A stretch of 32,528 nt of DNA, taken from assembly GCA_043782425.1 (NCBI GenBank), contig JAYWAM010000229.1:1-32528 (forward strand), read 5' to 3'. Under the pieces are notes generated by a model. That model was not told the DNA's origin and searched no databases. It saw only the letters and a program-made list of their open reading frames with translations. Both the position numbers and the translations under genes were made by a program. The first letter of the stretch is position 1, and each line of letters begins with the position of its first letter. The DNA is from JAYWAM01 sp043782425 (lineage in GTDB: Bacteria > Pseudomonadota > Gammaproteobacteria > Burkholderiales > Usitatibacteraceae). This document shows positions 1 through 7,925 of the stretch, piece after piece.

Positions 1-69
1 TTGATGGAGCGATGGATCGATCTGGCAACGGAACTGTCAACCTTACGGCTCACCAGAGAAACCGATTGA
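1..69 (+). CDS. possible 3' end of an upstream gene (partial)
   Basis: Frame 1 is open from the window edge to a TGA at 67-69 and would encode about 22 C-terminal residues with a plausible amphipathic composition (ending TRETD). Nothing else supports it; it is too short to identify. The 170 bases that follow, up to the next gene, are AT-rich and show no convincing promoter. Confidence 0.25.
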   Translation: MMERWIDLATELSTLRLTRETD

Positions 70-240
70 ATTGCCGCGAGAACTTGGCACTCTCAAGAAT
101 ATTATAACTGAATTATATTAATTCTTCATAGTTTTTGTCAACGTCTTATCAATTTGTGTCGTTAAGGCTACCGGCACGCAAGGTTTACTGCTGTCGCTGA
201 CTTTAAAAACGTTATTAACTGACTAGAGAAGGCATCTAAT

Positions 241-630
241 ATGAAAAAAATTCTATCCGTACTTATCGCTGCTCTTTTTGCCGCTTTTGCTCTGAGCGCC
301 AACGCAGCATCACATGCCGGCGCCGCTCCCATGAAGGCTGACCCGGCTAATGCTGCCGAACCCGCGAAAGCTGCAATGCCGACCACACCTGTGGCAAAAA
401 CCGAAGCCCCCAAGCTTGATGCTAAGGCTGAAGCTAAGGCCAAGGCCGATGCTAAAGCAGCAGAGAAAAAAGCTGCCAAAGAAGCTGCCAAGAAAGCTGC
501 CGCAGAGAAAAAAGCTGCTAAGAAGGCTGCTGCTGAAAAAGCAAAAGCCGACAAAGCTGCTGCTGCAAAAGAAAAGGCTGATGCTGCAAAAGAAAAGGCT
601 GAAGCATCCAAAGCCGCTCCCAAGAAATAA
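241..630 (+). CDS. secreted lysine/alanine-rich low-complexity protein
   Basis: The 129-residue product has a clear signal peptide (MKKI, hydrophobic core, cleavage after about residue 22 at SANA-A). A Pro/Ala linker of about 35 residues follows. From about residue 57 to the end almost every residue is Ala, Lys, Glu or Asp, in tandem AxxK-type units such as AEKKAAKEAAKK. The tail should be strongly helical and positively charged, like histone-H1-type tails or the TolA central helix, but the signal peptide places it in the periplasm or outside. Start is supported by AGAAGG at 227-232, eight bases before the ATG. It is monocistronic, with its own terminator. Function is unknown; cell-envelope or polyanion binding is only a guess. 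The antisense frame is also open because of the repeats and is a shadow. Confidence 0.8.
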   Translation: MKKILSVLIAALFAAFALSANAASHAGAAPMKADPANAAEPAKAAMPTTPVAKTEAPKLDAKAEAKAKADAKAAEKKAAKEAAKKAAAEKKAAKKAAAEKAKADKAAAAKEKADAAKEKAEASKAAPKK

Positions 631-658
631 TCGCGTTGCGGTTTACGCCGCCCCAAAG

Positions 659-686
659 GCGGAGCCTCAAAAGGCTCCGCTTTTTT
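659..686 (+). terminator. intrinsic terminator of the Lys/Ala-rich gene
   Basis: A perfect 8-bp GC-rich stem (GCGGAGCC at 659-666 with GGCTCCGC at 673-680) with a six-base loop is followed at once by six T (681-686). It lies 29 bases after the stop codon. Confidence 0.9.
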
Positions 687-742
687 ATTTTTCCTTTCAC
701 TTCGCTTGGTTGTCGTTTGATTCGTCCGCATAATACTGTTCC

Positions 743-1822
743 ATGACCTCCAGGAAACGCATCGTTGTCGGCATGTCGGGCGGAGTAGATTCCTCCGTCA
801 CGGCCCTGTTGCTCAAGCAGCAGGGGCACGATGTTATCGGCCTGTTTATGAAAAACTGGGAAGACGATGACGACGGCGAATATTGTTCAACGCGCCAGGA
901 TCTGATCGACGCAGTTTCGGTCGCCGACAAAATCGGCATTGACATCGAAGCGGTCAATTTCGCTGCTGAATACAAGGATCGCGTCTTTGCTCAGTTTTTG
1001 CGCGAGTATCAGGCGGGACGTACACCCAACCCCGATGTGCTGTGTAATGCTGAAATTAAGTTTAAGGCGTTTCTTAATCATGCTTTGAAGCTCGGCGCGG
1101 ACTGTATCGCCACCGGCCACTACGCGCGCATCGAGCATGCGGCGGGAGAATTTCGTTTGCTCAAAGGCATAGACCCCGGCAAGGATCAGAGCTATTTTCT
1201 GCACCGCCTCAATCAATACCAGCTTTCTAAAGCCTTGTTCCCGCTCGGCGGCATGCACAAATCGCAAGTACGCGATATGGCTAGGGCTCACGATTTGCCA
1301 AATCATGCGAAAAAAGATTCCACCGGCATTTGCTTCATTGGCGAACGCCCATTCCGCGAATTCCTGTCGCGTTATCTGCCGCGCGACCCCGGGCCCATGA
1401 TTACGCCAGAAGGCCAGTGCGTGGGCCAGCATCAGGGCTTGATGTACTACACCCTGGGGCAACGCCAGGGGCTTGGCGTGGGGGGCACGGCATCGGGCAG
1501 CGGCGAGCCGTGGTTTGTCGTAGAAAAAAATCTTGCACGCAATGAACTTGTTGTCGTACAGGGCCATAACCATGCACTGCTGCTGAAGCACGCTTTGAAG
1601 GCGCAAGACGCTTCGTGGATCAGCGCCAGCCTTCCGAGTGCAGCAAATCCGCTTGCGGCCAAGACGCGCTATCGTCAAAGTAATGCCCAGTGCGAGCTCG
1701 AGGTGCAAGCCAAAGATGCTTTCTCCCTCAGATTCACGCATGCACAGTGGGCCGTCACTCCCGGCCAATCAGCCGTCGTCTATGACGGCGATGTGTGCCT
1801 GGGCGGCGGCGTAATTGTTTAG
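743..1822 (+). CDS. mnmA: tRNA-specific 2-thiouridylase MnmA
   Basis: MnmA activates U34 of tRNA Lys, Glu and Gln with ATP and inserts sulphur passed on as a persulphide, giving the s2U part of mnm5s2U. The 359-residue protein has the family's normal length. It shows the N-terminal PP-loop SGGVDSS (residues 12-18) for ATP. The two catalytic cysteines are Cys101 in the segment NPDVLCN and Cys197 in TGICFIGE. The motif GKDQSYFL follows the first cysteine, as in the family, and the C-terminal part is a beta-barrel region. The ATG at 743 has no good Shine-Dalgarno. A CATAAT hexamer (729-734) lies just upstream, so the transcript may start almost at the ATG; this is speculative. The gene is probably transcribed alone, being separated from the previous gene by a terminator. 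Confidence 0.97.
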   Translation: MTSRKRIVVGMSGGVDSSVTALLLKQQGHDVIGLFMKNWEDDDDGEYCSTRQDLIDAVSVADKIGIDIEAVNFAAEYKDRVFAQFLREYQAGRTPNPDVLCNAEIKFKAFLNHALKLGADCIATGHYARIEHAAGEFRLLKGIDPGKDQSYFLHRLNQYQLSKALFPLGGMHKSQVRDMARAHDLPNHAKKDSTGICFIGERPFREFLSRYLPRDPGPMITPEGQCVGQHQGLMYYTLGQRQGLGVGGTASGSGEPWFVVEKNLARNELVVVQGHNHALLLKHALKAQDASWISASLPSAANPLAAKTRYRQSNAQCELEVQAKDAFSLRFTHAQWAVTPGQSAVVYDGDVCLGGGVIV

Positions 1823-1953
1823 TGGGCGATCCGCGCTAGTTTTTTGCGCTAACGGTATCAGGGCGATGAAAGCAAAATTACCGTGTTTCTATCCACAAGA
1901 ACGATGCAATTCCATGATAAAATTGACACAATTATGAAACCTTTTCGTTCCTA

Positions 1954-2868
1954 ATGCTTAAGCAACGCACCTTGAAATCCCTCATCCGCGCCACCGGAGT
2001 GGGAGTGCATACCGGTCACAAGGTGTTCATGGTGCTTCGCCCTGCGCCGGTCGATAGCGGCATCATGTTTTGTCGTACCGACCTGCCGGGAAACCCAGCC
2101 ATCAAGGCACATGCACTAAACGTACACGACACGCGCCTGGCGACAGTGATTGAGGGCAACGGCGCGCGTGTTTCAACTGTTGAGCATTTAATGTCGGCCT
2201 TTGCCGGGCTTGGCATCGACAATGCCTATGTGGATTTGTCGGCTGAAGAGGTTCCCATCATGGACGGCAGCGCCGCTCCCTTTGTGTTCTTGCTGCAATC
2301 AGCAGGCATCGAGGAACAGGCCAAGGCCAAGCGCTACCTGCGCGTTAAGAAGACGGTGCTAATACAAGAAGGCGACAAGTCGGTGCGCCTGGTGCCGTTC
2401 GAAGGATTCAAGCTCGGATTTTCGATCGAGTTCGACCATCCGGTGTTCGATTCGAGTGCTTCAGATGTAGAAATCGACTTCGCCAAGGTGTCGTACGTCA
2501 AGGAAGTGTCGCGCGCCCGAACTTTCGGCTTTACCCATGAAGTCGAAATGCTGCGCGAGCGCGGTCTGGGACGCGGGGGATCGCTTGACAACGCCATTGT
2601 CATTGATGATTTCCGTGTGCTCAATGCCGATGGGTTACGCTATGAAGACGAGTTTGTGAAACACAAAGCGCTCGATGCGGTGGGGGACCTGTATATGTTG
2701 GGCCACCCTCTGATTGGCGCGTTTTATGGGCATAAATCCGGCCACGCGCTCAATAACCAATTGCTGCGCACCCTGCTGGCCGATCAGACGGCCTATGAGA
2801 TGGTCACTTTTGCGTCGTTGGAATCGCTGCCGACGGCTTTTGCCAATCTACGACTACAGACTGCCTAG
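1954..2868 (+). CDS. lpxC: UDP-3-O-acyl-N-acetylglucosamine deacetylase LpxC
   Basis: LpxC is the zinc deacetylase that carries out the committed step of lipid A synthesis, in the cytoplasm. The 304-residue sequence is full length. Zinc ligands are visible as His78 (in STVEHLMSAF), His237 and Asp241 (in HKALDAVGD). The catalytic base and acid regions are Glu77 and His264 (KSGHALNNQ). The N-terminus MLKQRTLK matches the family, which fixes the start although no strong Shine-Dalgarno is visible. In many proteobacteria lpxC follows ftsZ; here mnmA precedes it with a 131-bp gap, so it must have its own promoter. A TAAAAT hexamer at 1917-1922 is a weak -10 candidate. It converges with dciA nine bases downstream. 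Confidence 0.97.
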   Translation: MLKQRTLKSLIRATGVGVHTGHKVFMVLRPAPVDSGIMFCRTDLPGNPAIKAHALNVHDTRLATVIEGNGARVSTVEHLMSAFAGLGIDNAYVDLSAEEVPIMDGSAAPFVFLLQSAGIEEQAKAKRYLRVKKTVLIQEGDKSVRLVPFEGFKLGFSIEFDHPVFDSSASDVEIDFAKVSYVKEVSRARTFGFTHEVEMLRERGLGRGGSLDNAIVIDDFRVLNADGLRYEDEFVKHKALDAVGDLYMLGHPLIGAFYGHKSGHALNNQLLRTLLADQTAYEMVTFASLESLPTAFANLRLQTA

Positions 2869-2877
2869 GCGACTGTC

Positions 2878-3351
2878 TTAGGTTTTCTTGCGCTTGCGAC
2901 TTTTTTGGATCTGCTCAAGCGCATTCTTGAGAGGTGAATCGGCCAAGTTTTTGGTAAGCTCGTTAAGTTGCGTTTCCGATATTGGCTTGCGTGGTGGCGA
3001 CTGCGGCGTTTCCGGCGCTACCGACGCGCCATCCCAGTCCGGTTGCACTTCTATGCGGATTGATTTAAGCTCATGATCTTGCACTTGAAATTTCAACAGT
3101 AGTCGTGGTACAACCTGTTTTAGCTTAGCTGCTAACGGCCCATTAGCCGTACTTATAACGATAGTTGGTCCCACAATAGCCGAGACCCGGCTGGCTTGAG
3201 CCAATCCTTTCAGCTCAGGTAGCGCATCAGCCAGGGCCTTAATATAGATTTGCTGGAAAGAACTGACGCGCCGCAGTTTCGCAACGAGCGGCTGCAGCGT
3301 GTCATTGTCACTCAATAGTGTGTGGAGGGTGTTGGATGCCTGCCGCGCCAT
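2878..3351 (-). CDS. DciA-like protein (DUF721)
   Basis: The 157-residue protein carries the DUF721/DciA fold in its first ~105 residues (LRRVSSFQQIYIKAL, then a strand-rich part with VSAIVGPTIVISTANGPLAAKL). A Pro-rich linker and a basic helix ending in KSRKRKKT follow. Members of this family load or recruit the replicative helicase DnaB in bacteria without DnaC. The position next to lpxC and an M23 peptidase is a common betaproteobacterial arrangement. Its start is only 21 bases from that of the divergent M23 gene, so the two promoters must overlap or lie inside the genes. Family assignment is good; the helicase role is inferred from the family. Confidence 0.8.
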   Translation of the reverse strand: MARQASNTLHTLLSDNDTLQPLVAKLRRVSSFQQIYIKALADALPELKGLAQASRVSAIVGPTIVISTANGPLAAKLKQVVPRLLLKFQVQDHELKSIRIEVQPDWDGASVAPETPQSPPRKPISETQLNELTKNLADSPLKNALEQIQKSRKRKKT

Positions 3352-3372
3352 GGTAGCTATAAAGGGATAGTG

Positions 3373-4341
3373 ATGAACATTATTTTCGTCTCCGACAGTT
3401 TAGCAAAAAGCCGCACTGTTACGGTCACACAGATGCAAATCGTCGTGGCTCTATCAGGGTTGTTTTTGGCGGGCCTGGTACTCACGCTGGGGACTTATAT
3501 GCTCACCATGAGTTATGGGGTGGACCTCAAAAATCCCTATTTGCGTATGCTATTTTCCAGCCTGCACCAGAAGGAAATGCAGAAAACTGAAACCGAGATG
3601 CGCGACAATCTCAATTCTTTGGCGGTCAAGCTGGGTGAAATCCAGGCGCGCATCATGCGGCTTGACGCCTTTGGAGAACGTCTTGCCAAGGCTGCCGGGA
3701 TCAAACCCACCGAGTTTCGTTTTTCCGAGCCTCCCGGCCAGGGCGGGCCGATGCCTTCTACTGATTTGCAGCGCGACATCACATTGCTGGAGTTTCGCGA
3801 CCGCCTCGGGGAAATTTCCCGGGTTCTCGAAGATCGTAGCGATAAGCTCGGCGTGCTCGATTCGGTGTTAATGGATGGGCGCCTGGCGCAAAAGGCCATT
3901 CCTACCGTGTTGCCGATAACAGCGGGCTGGCATTCATCAAATTTTGGTTATCGTATCGATCCCTTCAATGGCAAGAACAGCTTTCACACCGGAGTCGATT
4001 TCGTCGCGCCACCCGGTACAGCGGTGTTTGCCGCAGCGGGCGGTGTAGTGTCCGGAGCGGAGCTTCACCAGGAGTATGGGAATATGGTCGATGTGGACCA
4101 CGACAACGGACTTACCACGCGCTATGCACACCTTTCCAAATACAAGGTCAAGATTGGCGATGTGGTCATGAAGGGTCAGATTCTCGGCGAAGTGGGCAGC
4201 ACCGGTCGCGCCACCGGGCCGCATCTACACTTTGAGGTGCGTGAGAAGGGGGTTCCGCTCAATCCCAACCGCTTCCTTACCGTCAACAAAAACGCCGCGC
4301 AGGCAACAGTGACGGCCAACAAAGCTGCCGAAAAATCCTAG
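3373..4341 (+). CDS. membrane-anchored M23 family metallopeptidase
   Basis: The 322-residue protein is predicted to hydrolyse or regulate peptidoglycan in the periplasm. A short cytoplasmic N-terminus and one membrane helix (about residues 21-43) are followed by a helical, probably coiled-coil segment (about 65-170). The LytM/M23 domain covers about 185-302. Zinc-site residues are present: His205 and Asp209 (HTGVDF) and His284/His286 (HLHFEV), so it looks catalytically competent, unlike EnvC or NlpD types. I chose the ATG at 3373, preceded by AAAGGGA at 3361-3367. The in-frame extension back to 3322 runs into the divergent dciA and adds a non-conserved stretch. Confidence 0.92.
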   Translation: MNIIFVSDSLAKSRTVTVTQMQIVVALSGLFLAGLVLTLGTYMLTMSYGVDLKNPYLRMLFSSLHQKEMQKTETEMRDNLNSLAVKLGEIQARIMRLDAFGERLAKAAGIKPTEFRFSEPPGQGGPMPSTDLQRDITLLEFRDRLGEISRVLEDRSDKLGVLDSVLMDGRLAQKAIPTVLPITAGWHSSNFGYRIDPFNGKNSFHTGVDFVAPPGTAVFAAAGGVVSGAELHQEYGNMVDVDHDNGLTTRYAHLSKYKVKIGDVVMKGQILGEVGSTGRATGPHLHFEVREKGVPLNPNRFLTVNKNAAQATVTANKAAEKS

Positions 4342-4356
4342 TGCAAGCGCGCCAAG

Positions 4357-5478
4357 TTACGGGCCGCCACGAACAAAGTAGCGGTTGCCTACCGGATTGC
4401 CGCCGCGCGTAAATTTTATTTGCGACCAGTCGCCGCTTTCGACGATCTGCCCCAGTACCAGGCGGTAGCGTTCCAGCAACTGCGACTGATATGGGGAATT
4501 GCCGTAAAAATACAGATTGTCGGAGAGCGTAGTGGTGCCGCAATGGCCCTGATAGGCGCACGCAGAGAGAATTTTTGGGTGATTGCCGCCACACTCCATG
4601 CCGTAGTCGCAGCCGAGCAATTGCCAGGCGTTATGGAAAGCGCTTTGATCGATGTTCTGCCACTGCGGGCCGATTTGCAGTGTGAGATCGAAAATCGAGT
4701 TGGATAGCACCCGCCCGGCAATAACCATGGCCTCGGGGTCTTTGGACAGCACCGCGCTTTTCAGGGCTTCTATCTGAGCGTCGCTGAGAACTGGCAGACC
4801 CGGCCCATCTTCGCTGGTGCCATTACCAGCCACGCGATAGGCGGCCCACATGTCCTTCTCCACCATCAAGGCGCGCGCCCTGGCATTGCCTGCGCTGGCG
4901 GCGCCCTCCAGCAATCTGCTGAGTTCAACTTCGCTGATAGTAAGCCCCTCGAGTCCGGCGCAACGATTTTCATCGAGTTGCTCAAATGCTGCGGCACGCA
5001 GGCCGCGTTGCGGATCGCTGGAGGAAAGGTCGGACATGAAGCGCTGTCTGCGCTCATCGGGCGTCAAGGGGCGCGGTGTGCTTGCCTGGCGCTCGGTAAT
5101 CGTGGCGCAAGAACGTAAAATCACATATTGCGCATACCATCCCTCTGGCGTCTGGCCTTCGGGGGTGAGTTTGAGTTGTTCGAAAAGCGCTTTGTACTGT
5201 TTCACTTCGGCAAGCTGATGGGTCAGCGAATGCGCCATTGCCTTGACCACCGGTGCAGCCGCCTTGACCGGCACGGTGGGCTTGGGGTCGATAGCCAGAA
5301 CCGCAGCGGCCGATAATTTTCCGTTCGGGGAGCTTGTGCGCGCCGCGCTGATCGCGCGCTGCGTCTTTTGCTCAACCTCAATCTGCTCGATGCCGGGCAG
5401 ATTGCTGAGAATGAAGTAACAGATTAGCGCGCCAAGCGGCACGAACAGCGCGCATTTCCACAACAAAGCTTTCATCAT
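4357..5478 (-). CDS. hypothetical protein with N-terminal membrane anchor
   Basis: I do not recognise this 373-residue protein. It starts with a single hydrophobic helix (about residues 8-25) that could anchor it with the bulk in the periplasm. A long helical, Ala-rich region follows. The C-terminal third contains a cluster of four cysteines spread over the segments LLGCDYGMECGG and SACAYQGHC, then a Tyr-rich stretch and a Gly-rich end (VRGGP). The paired cysteines suggest disulphides in a periplasmic domain. The start overlaps the stop of the DUF1161 gene as ATGA, so the two are translationally coupled and probably co-transcribed. It converges with the M23 gene 15 bases away. Confidence 0.7.
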   Translation of the reverse strand: MMKALLWKCALFVPLGALICYFILSNLPGIEQIEVEQKTQRAISAARTSSPNGKLSAAAVLAIDPKPTVPVKAAAPVVKAMAHSLTHQLAEVKQYKALFEQLKLTPEGQTPEGWYAQYVILRSCATITERQASTPRPLTPDERRQRFMSDLSSSDPQRGLRAAAFEQLDENRCAGLEGLTISEVELSRLLEGAASAGNARARALMVEKDMWAAYRVAGNGTSEDGPGLPVLSDAQIEALKSAVLSKDPEAMVIAGRVLSNSIFDLTLQIGPQWQNIDQSAFHNAWQLLGCDYGMECGGNHPKILSACAYQGHCGTTTLSDNLYFYGNSPYQSQLLERYRLVLGQIVESGDWSQIKFTRGGNPVGNRYFVRGGP

Positions 5479-5699
5479 CCGCCGCGCTTATAAATAATTT
5501 TCATGCCGCCGCCATCGCAACTGCCGACGACTTTCTCATCCTTGACTTGCGCGCTCGGCACTACCGTCAAAGTAAAACTCTTTACGCCTTTGGCAATTAG
5601 CTTCGCTTCGATTTCCGACTTGAGCTCGTCGCAGGATTTTTTCGCTAACGCCGGTGAGGCAGCCAATAAAAAACACAAGCAAATGATAAACCGTTTCAT
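5475..5699 (-). CDS. DUF1161 family periplasmic protein
   Basis: This 74-residue protein has a signal peptide (MKRFIICLCFLLAASPALA) and a mature part of about 55 residues. Its pattern CDELKSEIEAKLIAKG, then VVGSCDGGGMKIIY, fits the DUF1161 family of small exported proteins. The two mature cysteines probably form a disulphide. Start is supported by GGGAGAA just upstream on the minus strand. The function of the family is unknown. It is coupled to the downstream 373-aa gene by a 4-bp overlap and is separated from hyfI by 129 bp. Confidence 0.8.
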   Translation of the reverse strand: MKRFIICLCFLLAASPALAKKSCDELKSEIEAKLIAKGVKSFTLTVVPSAQVKDEKVVGSCDGGGMKIIYKRGG

Positions 5700-5828
5700 T
5701 TCAATTCTCCCTTGTCAGCAGTTAACAAACGACCCTGGGTGCGCCCAGCAACAATAGGATAATACAAGTGCCTTCCTCGCGAAAGTGCGGAACCACTTCG
5801 CGGGCAAGTCCGCTCCACAAATTACCCA

Positions 5829-6359
5829 TCACTTTGGCTCGCGCCCGTCGCCTGCGCATGCCACCGCCGTCAAAATTCCCTGAAGAATATCCAGCGGCGG
5901 CGGCGGGCATCCGGGCACGGCGACATCGACGCGGATGACATTCGACACGCGCCCGCAACTTGCGTAGCTTGCGCCGAATACGCCGCCGTCGCAAGCGCAC
6001 TCGCCCACCGCGACCACCAGCTTGGGATCGGGCGTGGCTTCATAGGTGATCTTGAGTGCGCGCTCCATGTTGCGCGACACCGGGCCGGTGACCAGCAACA
6101 TATCGGCGTGGCGCGGACTGGCGACGAATTTTATCCCCAGGCCCTCGAGGTTGTAGTAAGGATTATTGAGCGCATGGATTTCCAGTTCGCAGCCGTTGCA
6201 CGAACCGGCATCGATGGCGCGGATGGCGAGCGCGCGTCCGAGTTTTTTGAGAATGGCGTCATGAATTCGCGCCGCCTCGACACGCAGTTGCGCATTTGGC
6301 TCGGGCGCTCGCTCGCTCACGATACCGGTCTTCACAATTTTTAACAGCAGAGGAATCAT
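5829..6359 (-). CDS. hyfI: hydrogenase-4-type small subunit (HyfI/NuoB-like)
   Basis: The 176-residue protein corresponds to the HycG/HyfI/NuoB subunit, which holds the [4Fe-4S] cluster nearest the catalytic or quinone site. All four ligands are present: Cys54 and Cys57 (SCNGCELEI), Cys121 (VGECACDGG) and Cys151 (PGCPPPP). Two extra cysteines (123, 135) lie between them. The wording HADMLLVTGPVS and TPDPKLVVAVG is typical of the hydrogenase-4 branch. It is the last gene of the operon, and its ATG overlaps the hyfG stop as ATGA. Because the neighbouring large subunit lacks NiFe ligands, the cluster is likely to serve some other electron transfer. No separate NuoI-like ferredoxin subunit is present in the window. 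Confidence 0.93.
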   Translation of the reverse strand: MIPLLLKIVKTGIVSERAPEPNAQLRVEAARIHDAILKKLGRALAIRAIDAGSCNGCELEIHALNNPYYNLEGLGIKFVASPRHADMLLVTGPVSRNMERALKITYEATPDPKLVVAVGECACDGGVFGASYASCGRVSNVIRVDVAVPGCPPPPLDILQGILTAVACAGDGREPK

Positions 6360-7915
6360 GAGTCGTGTCCGCTATAGCTGAGATTGAACGATTTATTGAT
6401 GAGCGGGAAATCAGGAACAATGTTGTCCATCGCCGCATGTTCAAGCAGCGGCCAGTTTTGCCATGAGGGATCGTGCGCGTGGCAGCGGCGGATCATGCCG
6501 CCTTCGCCTGCTTCCAGCGCCACCAGAACTGCACCACGCCAGCTCTCCACCCAGCCAACGCCGAGCGATTCGGGCTGAGCTTGCGGCAGATCGATCAGCA
6601 CTTCGCCCACCGGTAATTTGTGCAGCATGAGATGAATCAGGCGCAGTGATTCGAACAACTCATCAAAACGCACTGCCACGCGCGCCGCGACATCGCCGTT
6701 GCGCTGACTCGCAACTTTCACTTCAAGCTGATCGTAGGGCGTGCACGGATGATCGACTCTGAGATCGTGTGTCTGGCCGCTGGCGCGCGCCGCAAAACCC
6801 ACCAGGCCCAGTCGCACCGCAAGCTGCGGCGTGACGCGCCCGGTGGTGATAAAGCGATCCTGCAAGCCGGCGTGCTCGTCGTAGATGTGGCGCAGCGCGT
6901 GCGCCTCGCGTTCGATGTCGTAGGCCAGTCGCCCCAGCTTCCCGGCGCGCTCAGGGGAAAGGTCGCGCACCACGCCTCCCGGCACGATGCAGTCCATCAT
7001 GAAGCGGTGCCCGAAAGCCTCAGCCGCCCAGCGTAGCCAGTCTTCCTTGAGGCGCATGAACTGCGACAGGCCGAACGCCAGCGCGGCATCGTTGCCCAGC
7101 GCGCCAAGGTCGCCGAGGTGGTTGGCGATACGTTCGCGCTCGAGCATGAGTGCGCGCAGCCAGATGGCGCGCGCTGGCGGCGTGATGCAAAGCAGCGATT
7201 CGGCCGCCTGCGCATAAGCCCAGGCGTAGGCCACCGTCGCATCGCCCGATACGCGACCGGCCAGTCGATATCCTTGCGCCACAGTAAAAGTCTCAAAGCG
7301 CTTGTCTATGCCTTTGTGGGCGTAGCCCAGACGCTCTTCCAGGCGCAGTACTTTTTCGCCAACAATGGAGAAACGGAAATGTCCCGGCTCGATAATGCCG
7401 GCGTGGATCGGGCCGACGGGAATTTCGTGCACGCCCTCACCTTCAACGCGCACAAAGGGGTACACCTCCTGTGCATTGTCGAAGTGTTGTTGGGCGTCAA
7501 AATCCTTGCGCAGCGGATAAACGCCCTCGGGCCACGCGCCATGACGCAGCCACGGACGTTGATCGTCTGCCGCGTCTGCCTGCAAGCCAAGCAGATCGAA
7601 AAGTGCGCGCTGCATGCGCGCAGCGCAATGAAACACTCCCGAAAGATCCGGGTAAAGCGGATTGCCACCCGCGGCATCTTGCGTGATGGGTAAGGCCAGC
7701 AGCGCCAGACCTTCAGCCGTCGCGTACGCGGCAGATACGCAAAAGGCGCCGTCGCGCTCGCGGTTATCGGCGCCCCATAGCGCCACCAGCTTACCGCCAC
7801 TCTCGTGCACGCTACGCGCTGCTTCGTTCCACTCGTCATGGTTGACGCGCGCCAGCACGGCCGGCATGGCGCCGGGGAGCGCTTGATAATCGAGTGGCAA
7901 GCCGGGAATATGCAT
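6356..7915 (-). CDS. hyfG: hydrogenase-4-type large subunit lacking NiFe ligands (HyfG-like)
   Basis: This 519-residue protein fuses a NuoC-like (30-kDa) N-terminal domain (to about residue 150) to a NuoD/HycE-like large-subunit domain that starts with the typical GPIHAGIIEPGHFRF. In active enzymes the NiFe centre is held by RxCGxC near the N-side and DPCxxC at the C-terminus. Here those positions read RVSGDA (Ser223, Ala226) and NLSYSG (Ser513, Gly516), so all four cysteines are missing. The protein also ends five residues after the second site and has no C-terminal extension for a maturation protease. I chose the ATG at 7915, preceded by GAGGTGA; a TTG at 7933 is possible and adds six residues. 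A non-hydrogenase, Ehr-type role follows from this. Confidence 0.93.
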   Translation of the reverse strand: MHIPGLPLDYQALPGAMPAVLARVNHDEWNEAARSVHESGGKLVALWGADNRERDGAFCVSAAYATAEGLALLALPITQDAAGGNPLYPDLSGVFHCAARMQRALFDLLGLQADAADDQRPWLRHGAWPEGVYPLRKDFDAQQHFDNAQEVYPFVRVEGEGVHEIPVGPIHAGIIEPGHFRFSIVGEKVLRLEERLGYAHKGIDKRFETFTVAQGYRLAGRVSGDATVAYAWAYAQAAESLLCITPPARAIWLRALMLERERIANHLGDLGALGNDAALAFGLSQFMRLKEDWLRWAAEAFGHRFMMDCIVPGGVVRDLSPERAGKLGRLAYDIEREAHALRHIYDEHAGLQDRFITTGRVTPQLAVRLGLVGFAARASGQTHDLRVDHPCTPYDQLEVKVASQRNGDVAARVAVRFDELFESLRLIHLMLHKLPVGEVLIDLPQAQPESLGVGWVESWRGAVLVALEAGEGGMIRRCHAHDPSWQNWPLLEHAAMDNIVPDFPLINKSFNLSYSGHDS

Positions 7916-7925
7916 AGCAGTCACC

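Noticed and set aside
887..1768. A 293-aa open frame antisense to mnmA
   Set aside because: It lies fully within mnmA, which is well conserved.
3322..3372. A longer N-terminus for the M23 peptidase
   Set aside because: It would overlap dciA and delay the membrane helix; the ATG at 3373 has a ribosome site.
7118..7693. A 191-aa open frame antisense to hyfG
   Set aside because: It is contained in hyfG and has no domain or start signal of its own.
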